DNA of 64,000 nucleotides from Microglena sp. YARC (taxonomy: Eukaryota > Chlorophyta > Chlorophyceae > Chlamydomonadales > Chlamydomonadaceae), in contig CM039463.1 in NCBI GenBank assembly GCA_022414725.1, positions 52,715,405-52,779,404 on the forward strand, given 5' to 3'. Both the position numbers and the translations under genes were made by a program. Numbering within the stretch: the first letter of the stretch is position 1; every line of letters begins with the position of its first letter. The notes under the pieces were generated by a model, which searched no databases, was not told where the DNA came from, and was given only the letters and a program-made list of their open reading frames with translations. Shown here piece after piece: positions 44,576-56,200 of the stretch.

Positions 44576-46592
44576 ATCAGAAGCAGCAAAGGCAAGGCCA
44601 AATTCAACACCTGATACCGGTATAACAATATGTTTTATTATACGTATGAGTAGTCTATATACGGTACATTGAGTTTCTGTGATGATTTTTACATGTACGT
44701 ATATTGCTATTGCATGTCCCACCTGGAGGAAGGTGCTGGTCCATGCAGGGGGGGGGGAGGGGGGGTATCAGAAGCAGCAAAGACAAGGCCAAATTCAACA
44801 TCTGATACCGGTATAGCAATATGTATTATTATACGTATGAGTATTTAATACACATTGAGTATATGTGTTGATTTTTACATGTATATTTTTACTTGTATAT
44901 ATATCGCTATTGAATGTCCCACCTGGAGGAAGGTGGACGTCCATGCAGGTGAGGGTTCATAAGAAGCAAAGGCAAGGCCACTGGCGACATCAACTAAAGC
45001 TTGAGGACTCATACTTGGCAGTTTGGCTCGCATCTGAGAAACAGAGAATGTGAACAGAATTATAATAATAAATAAAACAATTGTAATAATGATAATAAAA
45101 AAACATCTATTAAAGATCGAGGACTCATACTAGGCAGTTTGGCTCGCATCTGAGAAACAGAGAATGTGAACAGAATTGTAATAATAAACAAAACAATTGT
45201 AATAATGATAATAAAAAAACATCTATTAAAGATTGAGGACTCATACTAGGCAGTTTGGCTCGCATCTGAGAAACAGAGAATGTGAACAGAATTATAATAA
45301 TAAACAAAACAATTGTAATAATGATAATAAAAAACATCTATTAAAGATTGAGGACTCATACTAGGCAGTTTGGCTCGCATCTGAGAAACAGAGAATGTGA
45401 ACAGAATTGTAATAATAAATAAAACAATTGTAATAATGATAATAAAAAAACATCTATTAAAGATTGAGGACTCATACTAGGCAGTTTGGCTCGCATCTGA
45501 GAAACAGAGAATGTGAACAGAATTATAATAATAAACAACACAATTGTAATAATGATAATAAAAAAACATCTACTAAAGATCGAGGACTCGTAGAAGGCAG
45601 TTTGGCTCGCAACTGTGAAACAGAGAATGTGAAATGAATCATTATAATAATAATAATAATGAAATGAATTAAAATAATTATAATCATAATAAAAAATGAA
45701 TAATCATCATAATAATAAAAACATTTACCAAAGCTCGAGGACTAATATCTCGAGATACTAGGCAGTTTGGATCTCATCTGTGAAACAGAAAATGTGAAAT
45801 GAATCATAGTACAACAACAAAACAATAATCTGTACATCACACACTGCTAAGCAGTACATCACACACCGCTAAGTAGTACATCACTCACCACCAAGCAGCA
45901 CATCACACACCACTAATCGTTACATCACTCATCGATAAGCAGTACATCACACACCGCTATGTAGTACATCACTCACCGCCAAGTAGTACATCACTCACCG
46001 CTAAGCATCACATCGCACACCGCCAAGCAGTACATCCCTCATCGATAAGCAGTACATCACTCACCGCTGAGCAGAAGGCGTCCCAGAACTCTCTCCCCGA
46101 GACAGCCGCATCCATATCTTGGAGACCTTTCACTATGGTTGCAAAAGCCTGCGCATCATGGTGTTGTAGCGTGGGATGAGATAGGGTTTCCAGCCTTGTG
46201 TGTATGTATGTATGTATGTATGTATGTATGTATGTATGTATGTATGTTTGTCTGTCTGTCTGTCTGTCTGTATGCATGTATGCATGCATGTCACAGTGTA
46301 TGTATGTTACAGTTTGCATGTATGTATGTACTAGTACATTACCCGTGTCGCCGTTGGCCACCCCCCACCCCCTCCCACCCACCTCGTCCTTTGTCCTGGT
46401 CTGGGTTACAGACCGTGTGACAACCTTGCATGCCCCTCCCCCCTCCACACACACACACAAACACCACACATCCACACCCACGCACACACCATACCATGGC
46501 TCACCTGACCACAAAGTGTTTCCATGCCCGCACTTAATCCACAAATGATGCAGACACCTGTAAGCTTATACCTAGCCCCCCCGCCCCCTCCC

Positions 46593-46623
<31 letters not shown>

Positions 46624-49461
46624 ACACATACACACGCGTCGCACAACTTTATTTCCCTTGGCAAACACATGGTAAACATATTTCCCCCTTAGCAACAGAA
46701 AATATGTAAATATGTAAAATATGACCAAAGGCGAGTATGACATCATACACATTGCATCCTATGATATTGTTTATAAATGGTAACTTAAGCCTAGTTAGAC
46801 TACCGACATCATATACACATACGAAATCTTATTATGACATGATATCATATTATATTATATCATATTGCCGTTCCCTAGACATCACTGACGTGTCCATCCA
46901 GTAGCGGGAGGTAGGCATGGACGATACTCAAGTAGTCGGATATCTACACATATGTACAGTGTAACACCAGTACAAGCAAACACCTATACACAAACAAACA
47001 TGCATGGTGCAAGCAAGTAGCAACACAAACATACTCTTTGCAACATCACAGACCTGACCATCCAGTGCCGGGAGTCAAGCATGGACGATACTCAAGTAGT
47101 CTGACATCTAGACGGTGTCACATCAATACACAAACACACAGGCATGGTGCAAGCAGCACAAAGATCCTCTTAGCGACATCACTGACCTGACCATTCAGTG
47201 CTGTAAGGTAGGCACGGACGATACTCAAGTAGTCTGACATCTAGACAGTGTCACATGAATACACAAACACATAGCTTTGCACAAACACACATGCATGGTG
47301 CAAGCAACACAAACATACTCTTTGCAACATTACCGACCTGGCCATCCAGTGCTAGGAGGTAGGCATGGACGATACTCAAGTAGTCGGATATCTTCACATC
47401 TGTACAGTGTAACACCAGTACAAGCAAACACCTATACACAAACAAACATGCATGGTGCAAGCAACACAAACATACTCTTTGCGACATCACAGACCTGACC
47501 ATCCAGTAGCGGGAGGTAGGCATGGACGATACTCAAGGAGTCGGACAAATATGCAGTGCCACATCAATACAAACAAACATGCATGGTGCAAGCAAGTAGC
47601 AACACAAACATACTCTTTGCGACATCACAGACCTGACCATCCAGTGCCGGGAGGTAGGCATGGACGATACTCAAGGAGTCGGACAAATATGCAGTGCCAC
47701 ATCAATACAAACAAACATGCATGGTGCAAGCAAGTAGCAACACAAACATACTCTTTGCGACATCACAGACCTGAACATCCAGTGCCGGGAGTCAAGCATG
47801 GACGATACTCAAGAAGTCGGGCATCTATGCACAAACAAGCATGTCATATTATATCAAATCGCCGTTCCCAAAACACCACTGACCTGTCCATTCAGTGCTG
47901 GGAGGTAGGCATGGACAATGCTCAAGTAGTCAGACAGCCACTCAGTCTCTGGCTGGTACCCTAATCGCACAAACGAAGGTAGGAGAGAAACAAGGTCCTG
48001 AGGGGCCAGGTGCAGGTAGTTTAGGTTTAGGTGGTTAAGAGTTCAGGTTGTTTAGGTTTAGGTACCCTAATCGCGCAAATGAAGGGAGGAGAGAAACAAG
48101 GTCCTGTGGGGTCAGGTGCAGGTGGATTAGGTTTAGGTGCCCTAATCGCGCAAATGAAGGGAGGAGGGAAACAAGGTCCTGTGGGGCCAGGTGCAGGTGG
48201 ATTAGGTTTAGGTGCCCTAATCGCGCAAATGAAGGGAGGAGAGAAACAAGGTCCTGTGGGGCCAGGTGCAGGTGGATTAGGTTTAGGTACCCTAATCATG
48301 GAGGCCATGCGGGGAAAGCTGGTCAGCACTTAGCTGGTCAGCACTTTGGTATAGGTGGTTTAGGTTTAAGTGGCTTAGGGTTCAGGTGGTTTAGGTTTAG
48401 GGTTCAGATGGTTTAAGTTTAGATACCATAATCGCGTAAGCAAGGGGGGGAGAGTAACAAGGTCCTGTGGGGCCAGGAGGGGGAATGGTCAGCACTTAGC
48501 TGGTCAGCACTTCGGTATAGTTGGCTTAGGTGGCTTAGGGTTCAGGAGGTTCGGGTTTAGGGTTCAGATGGTTTAGGTTTAGATGCCCTAATCGCACAAG
48601 CAAGGGGAGGAGAGAAACAAGGTCATGTGTGGCCAGGTTTAGGTGGTTAAGGTGGCTTAGGGTTCAGGTGGTTTAGATCTTGGGTTTAGATGGCTCAGGT
48701 TTGGGTGGTTTTAGGGTTTAGGTGGTTCAGGAGAAAAAGTGCTGAGCAGCTAAGTGCTGACCAGCTTAGTGTTGACCAGCTAAGTGCTGACCAGCTTAGT
48801 GTTGACCAGCTAAGTGCTGACCAGCTTCCCCCTACCTACCTGTGGGGACATTCTATCCCGGTGCAATTGACTGGTTCACCAGCTAAGTGCTGACAAGTTA
48901 GGTGCTGACCAGCTAAGTGCTGACCAGCTTCCCCCTACCCACCTGAGGGGACATCCTATCCAGGTGCAATCCACTGGTTGAGCAAAAGCGCTCCATCCAG
49001 TCGTTACAAGGAATCTGTCCAAGCTCGGCAAAAGCCCACACCAGAGTTGACAGGTTGCCAGGGTCAAAGGTATCCATCACTTCGAAGCATCCCTCTTGAA
49101 AGGCCGTGGTCCACTCGGCAGATGGCCTGGCACAAAGAGAGAGAGGGAGAGGTGTTAGGTGTAGGGAGAGGGAGAGATCCCTAGACTTCACTTCCCCCCC
49201 CCCCCACCACCACCACCACCCACCACCACACACACACAACTACCCCCCCCACCACCACACACCCCCCACACACAACTCCAGGGTCAAAGGTATCCATCAC
49301 TTCGAAGCGACCCTCTTGGAAGGCTGTGGTCCACTCGAAAAATGGCCTGCCACTTAATGTGTGTGTGTGTGTGCCGGGGGGGGTTGGGGTTGGGGGGGGG
49401 GGGGGGGTTGGGGGGGGGGGGAGACAGTTAAGGCTGTGGTCCACTTGGCAGATGGCCTGCC

Positions 49462-49504
<43 letters not shown>

Positions 49505-50187
49505 CAAGGGAGATGTGTTAGGGAGAGATAGTAAGTGCTTAACGCACCTGTGGTGTAGCTTGGCCATGCCCCACACTACAGTGGCCAGCTCCTTGGGACT
49601 GTAGGCCTCCAGTCGCAATGAGACGTGATCTTCCACCGCTCCCATCCAAGTGTAGCTTGTCACATGCTGCAGTTTTGCCACAGTGCCCATCACCAATGCA
49701 ACATTGTGGGGCAGCATGGCGGGCAGAGAGTAGGCGACACAGTCCAGCATCTGTGGGTTAAGAAGTTTGTTTGTTGGTGTAGCTTGTCACGTGCTGCAGT
49801 TTTACCACAGTGCCCATCACCAATGCAACATCGTGGGACAGCATGGCAGGCAGAAAGTAGGCGACACAGTCCAGCATCTGTGGGTTAAGAAGTTTGTTTG
49901 TTAGTGTAGCTTGCCAAGTGCTGCAGTTTTACCACAGTGCCCATCACCAATGCAACATCGTGGGACAGCATGGCAGGCAGAGAGTAGGCGACACAGTCCA
50001 GCATCTGTGGGTTAAGAAGTTTGTTTGTTAGTGTAGCTTGCCAAGTGCTGCAGTTTTACCACAGTGCCCATCACCAATGCAACATCGTGGGACAGCATGG
50101 CAGGCAGAGAGTAGGTGGCACAGTCCAGCATCTGAGGGTTACGCAGTTTGTTTGTTTTTGTGTCTCATTTCATTTTGATTTCTTGGT

Positions 50188-50232
<45 letters not shown>

Positions 50233-53200
50233 CATGGCAGGCAAAGAGTAGGCAACACAGTCCAGCATCTGTGGTTTGCTTGTTTGTTTGTTTGTTTGTT
50301 TGTTTCAAGTTGATTTTTGTTTGTTTTTTGGCAGAGAGTAGGTAACACAGTCCAACATCTGTGGGTCAAAACAATTGTCTCTTTGTTTGTTTGTATCAAT
50401 TCATTTCAATTTGTGTTGTTTTATAGCAGAGAGGGTTATAAGGTGAGGCTTCTATGTTTGTTTGTGTGTTTGTTCCAGTTCATTTGAATTTTTGTTAATG
50501 TTTTGGCAGAGAGTGGGCGACGCAGTCTAGCATATGTAGGGATAGGCAATATGATATCATATGATATCATGTCATCATATGATATCATACGATGCCGGCG
50601 GTCTGACTAGATAACTTTGGCCTACGGCATCATATCATATGATATTTGTATGATATCATATGATTTGCCGGTCCCTAAGCATCTGTGGATTCAAAATTGT
50701 AGTTTATTTGTTTCGATTCATTTTGAGTTTTCCTTGTTGTTTGGTAGAGAGCGGACATCACAGTCAAGCATCTGGGGGATAAAAACATTGTTTGGACACT
50801 GGGAATCCCTACTGCACCTGATCAACAAAGTTTGCGTCCATGGGGCACCTCAGAGACTGTAAAGAGTCAAAGATAAACGCCAGTTGGTGCGGCTTCGGCG
50901 AGTCTCCACCCGTATTCAACTTTCTATGATATAAGCCTGTCAAATTTAATCCAATCCCGTGAACCGGGAATCCTTACAGTACCTGATCAACAAAGTTTGC
51001 GTCCATGGGGCACCTCAGTGACTGTAAGGAGTCAAAGATAAGCACCAGTTGGTACGGCTTCGGCGAGTCTCTACCCGCATTCAACTGTATTTTATAATAA
51101 AAGCACTCAAAATTCGACATAATCCCGAGAACCCAGAATCCATACCTGGTCAACAAAGGTTGCGTCCATGTGGCACCACAGAGACTGTAAGGAGTCAAAG
51201 ATGAAGGCTAGTTGGTACGGCTCTGTGAGTCTCCACCCATATTCAACTGTATTTTTATAATCAAAGCACTCAAATTTGATACCATCCCGTGAACCGGTAT
51301 TCCTTACTGCACCTTAACCTGGAATCCTTACCTGGTCAACAAAGGTTGCGTCCATGGGGCACCTCAGGGATTGTAAGGAGCCAAAGATAAACACCAGATG
51401 GTACGGCTCTGTGAGTCTCCACCCATATTCAACTGTATCTTTATAATCAAAGCACTCAAATTTGATACCATCCTGTGAACCGGTATTCAAGGTTGCGTCC
51501 ATGGGGCATCTAAGTGACTGTAAGGAGCCAAAGATGAAGGCCAGTTGGTACGGCTTCGGCGAGTCTCTACCCGTATTCAACTGTATCTTTATAATCAAAG
51601 CACTCAAATTTGATACCATCCCGAGAACCCAGTTATAAAAATTCGACTGCATTTTTATAATCGAAGCTTGTCGAAGCACTCCAATTTGATATCATCCCGT
51701 GAACCGGGAATCCTTACTGTACCTGGTCAACAAAGGTTGCGTCCATGGGGCACCTCAGGGATTGTAAGGAGCCGAAGATGAAGGCCAGTTGGTACGGTTT
51801 CAGCGAGTCATCATCCGCCCCTGCTGCCTGGCTCAGCATGAGCGACTGTTGGTGTGCGACTGCTGCACGAGCCTCTAGCAGCCAAGGGGTTTCCAAGGGG
51901 TGGCCCAGGCGAGCAAGGGCCCACAGCGTGTTGGTGAGATGCATAGCAGGGAGGTTGGGGAGGTGGGGTTGCAAGGCAGTGACCATGGCCTGCAGGTGTG
52001 TGTGTGTGGGGGGGGGGGGGGAGAATGGGAGTGAGGGGAGTTGCGGGGGAGGGGGGCCCAGGCGTGCAAGGGCACACAGTGTGTTGGTGTGATGCATAGG
52101 AGGGAGGTTGGCGAGGTGGGGTTGCAAGGCAGTTACCATGGCCTGCAGGGGGGATGGTGGGGGAGAGAGTGGGAGTGAGGGGAGTTGCGGGGGGGGGGGG
52201 GGGGGGGGGGGGGCAGGCGTGCAAGGGCCCACAGCGTGTTGGTGTGATGCATAGCAGGGAGGTTGGTGAGGTGGGTTGCAAGGCAGAGACCATGCCAGGC
52301 AGGGGATGAGGGGGGAGGGGGGGGGGGGGGGGGGGGGGGGAGTGAGGGGGGGGGGTGTGTGGGGGGGGGGGGGGGAGTGAGGGGGGAGAGGGGGGGGGGG
52401 GGGGGGAGTGAGCGGACGGGTGTCCCTGGCGAATGGGGGCATTTGTGGTCTGCAATAGTAAACAAGCCTCACCCTCACCTGCACGGGCTCATACCCTCAG
52501 GCTTGTGGTTGACAGTGGCCAGCAGATAAAAGGGCTGTCCTCCTTAACCACAGCTTGCTGACTGTTCTGCACCATGGGCTAGTTTGCTTGCTGAACAGGT
52601 AACAGCCCTCACCTGCACGCGCTCTTACCCAGACGTGTGGTTGACAGCGGCCAACAGGAAACAGGCCTCACCTGCACCTGCACGCGCTCATTGGTGGAGG
52701 CCCCCCCTCTGGGGGACGGGAGCCCCCAGGGTTATCCCGTTGTCCGTTATACCGATCGAAAAACTCTGGCGTGTGGTTGACAGTGGCCAACAGGAAACAG
52801 GCCTCACCTGCACGCGCTCATAACCAGGCTTGTGGTTGACAGTGGCCAACAGGATACAGGCCTCACCTGCACGCGCTCATACCCAGGCTTGTGGTTGACA
52901 GTGGCCAACAAGTACAGGCATACAGGGCCTTCCAGGTCCACTTGAGGATGCACGGGATCAGAAGACGTTGAGGCTTTGCTGGGGTCACGGAGTGTCTGGA
53001 CTGCGTTGCTCTTAGCCCGAGTTGCGACGTCATCGGCTAGCTTGTTGAGAAAGCTGAAACCCATTGGGATATCCATGTCCTGGATGAAGGGAGGGACATA
53101 GGGAAAGGCTTTTGGGTTAGTCTGGAGTGTCTGGTCTGCGTTGCTTGTAGCACGAGTTGCGCCCTCATGCGATAGCTTGTTGAGAAAGCTGAAACCCATC

Positions 53201-56200
53201 TGAATGTCCATGTTCTCGATGAAGGGAGGGGCAGCGGGAAAGATGTGTGGATTAATATAGAGTGTGGAGTGTGGAGTAGAATTACACACATAGAATTCCT
53301 CCACCCCGTCCTTGGGGTAGCACATACCCGGCCCCCACCCCCTGGTGGCTAGTGCAAGTCCCTTCAGCCTACTTGTCCACTCCTGGACAGTCACATACAC
53401 ATATACACACATACACACCTCAAGCGCTTTGAGTAGGTCCACCAGCTCATGGGTATTTTCAAAGCTCCCCAGCTGTTTACCCACTGCTGTGTGGTACTCC
53501 TCCACCCAGTCCTTGGGTAGCACATACCCGGACCTCTTCAGCACCACGATGAAGAGGTAAGCTGGTCAACAATTAGGTGTAGGTGCTTTAGGGGTCAGGT
53601 TTAGGATTTAGTGCTGATCAGCTTCCCCCTACCTTCAGCGTGAATATGATTATTGAACTCATCCACCCAGTCCTTGGGTAGCACATACCCGGACCTCTGC
53701 AGCACCACGATCAAGAGGGAAGCTGGTTAACAATTTGGTTTAGGTGGTTTGGGTTCAGGCGCTTTAGGATTCAGGTTTAGGATTTAGTGCTGATCAGCTT
53801 CACCCTGCCTTCAGCGTGGATATGATTATTGAACTCCTCCACCCAGTCCTTGGGTAGCACATACCCGGACCTCTGCAGCACCACGATCAAGAGGGAAGCT
53901 GGTTAACTATTAGGCTTAGGTGTTTTGGGTTCAGGCGCTTTGGGGTTCAGGTTTAGGATTTAGGTGGTTTAGGTTGTTTTAGGGTTAGTATTTAGGTGGT
54001 TTAGGAAAAAAAGTGCTGAACAGCTAAGTGCTGACCAGCTCCCCCCTACCATCAGCGCGACGATCAAGAGGGAAGCTGGTCAACAATTAGGTTCAGGTGG
54101 TTTGGGTTCAGGCAGTTTAAGGCTGAGGTGGTTCAGGTATAGGGTTTAGGATTTAGGTGGTTTAGGTGGATTAGGTAGTTTGAGGGTTGGCGCTTAGGTG
54201 GTTTAGGAAAAATAGTGCTGACCAGTGAAGTGCTGACCAGCTTCCCCCTACCGTCAGCACCACGATCAAGAGGGAAGCTGGTCAACAGTTAGGTTTTGGT
54301 GGTTTCGGTTCAGGCGGTTTAGGGCTGAGATGGTTCAGGTGTAGGGTTTGGGTGCTTTAGGTGGTTTTAGGGTTATTACTAAGGTGGTTTAGGAAAATAA
54401 GTGCTGATCAGCTTCCCCCTACCTTCAGCACCACGATCAAGAGGGAAGCTGGTCAACAATTAGGTTTAGGTTGTCTTGGTTCAGGCAGTTCAGGGCTGAG
54501 GTGGTTCAGGTTTAGGGTTTTTGGTGGTTTTAGGGTTAGCGTTTAGGTGGCTCAAGAAAATAAGTGCTGACTAGCTAAGGGCTGACCAACTAAGGGCTGA
54601 CCAGCTTCCCCCTACCTTCAGCGCGACGTTCAAGAAAGACAGGCTCTCTGGAAGGAGCTCGTGCAGAGATGGAGCGTGGGTGTAGGTGTAAGTATTGGTG
54701 GTGGGTGTAGGCGTGGGTGTGGGTGTCGGCATGGGCATGGGCATGGATGTGGGGTGTCTTCATGCTGTTCCCATGATAACCAGCTTCTCCCTACCTTCAG
54801 TGCGACGATCAGAAGGGACAGGCTCTCTGGAGGGAGCTCGTGGAGAGATGGAGCGTGTGTGTGTGTGGTGGTGGTGTCGTGGGGGTGGGTGTAGGCGTAG
54901 GTCTGGGTGTCGGCCTGGGGGTGGGCACGGGCATGGGTGTGGGGTGTCTCCATGCTGTTCCCAAGATAACCAGCTTTTCCCTACCATCAGCGCGACGATC
55001 AATAAGGACTCTGATCAACAATTAGGTTGTGGTTTAGGAAAATAAGTGCTGACCTGCTAAGTGCTGAGCAGCTTCTCCCTACCTTCAGCGCGACAATCAG
55101 TAGTGACAGGCTGTCTGGAGGGAGCTGGTGTAGAGATGGCTGCAACACCGCTGTGATGGCGGGGAGGAGGAGGGCAGGCATGCGGCAAGTGCAAGGGCCA
55201 GAGAGGCAGCGGATGGCCAGGCGGGGGTCGGTTTCCGCGGTGGACGCGAGGTGAGATGAGACGGCCTGAGATATGGCCGTGAGGGAGTCCACGTCTGGGC
55301 AGGTGGGGAGCTGACGCTCAATGCCTGTGGGGTGTGTGTTGTGTGGTGGGGGGGGGGGGGTGATTCGAGTTCTGGTTGGTCTTGATCGAGGTGTGTGTGT
55401 GTGTGAGAGAGAGGGAGTGTTTAAGGGAGACCACGTCTGAGCAGGTGGGGGGCTGATGCTCAATGCCTCTGGGGTGTGTGTGTGTGGTGAGGGGTGGGGT
55501 GGGGGTAGGTAGGTAGGTGGGGATCTGGCGCTCGATGCTTGTGAGGTGTGAGGGTGTATGTGATGCCACACTGAACTGCATTGCACTGCACGGTTTGAGG
55601 AGTCGGTTGCACAGGTTCTCACCACCACTCTCACCACGAACAAAAACACCACCAACACAAACACCACCAATACACCACCACCTCCAGCGGCAACAACAAA
55701 AACAACAACACAACAATTACACCACCACCACCACTACCAACAACAGCAACACAACAATAACACCACCAACAACAACAACAGCAACAGCAACAACAACAGC
55801 ACACTTACCAGCTGCAGGGCCCATCAAAATGCTGCTCATGCACGACCATACGGCCGAACTCATCCCAGAACCCTTCCACATTCTATGGCATCTCCTCTCC
55901 AGACCACCCACATGTGCATCTCCTCTCCAACCCACACACACATGTGCATCTCCTCACCAATTCCATCCCCCCCCACCCACCCACCCACCACCACCACCAC
56001 CACCCACCCCCGCCACCACCGCACCACCCACACCACAATATGATATGCCGGTCCCTACTTACCGGCTGCAAGGGCCACAGCCTCCAAAGCATCCACCAGC
56101 TGCTCAATGCTTATCTGGGCCGAGATGACAGCCGGGGCTATCACTCTCAGGGTAGCCCCAGCCATAAGGCTCCCAGGGGGCTGACCATTTCCCGCAAAAG

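Noticed and set aside
46149..46194. Longer form of the OPR-like exon at 46148
   Set aside because: Upstream sequence codes plausibly (LETLSHPTLQHHDAQ) but the acceptor near 46194 breaks phase with the preceding exon; the CGCAG acceptor at 46149 keeps it.
52133..52484. Pro-rich open frames opposite G homopolymers
   Set aside because: Only the 51989-51723 part has real OPR-like coding sequence; the rest is homopolymer.
55817..55900. Extra exon between the OPR-like exons at 56254 and 55324
   Set aside because: It has a donor and resembles the 56063 exon end, but contains a stop in the needed frame; the flanking exons already join in phase without it.
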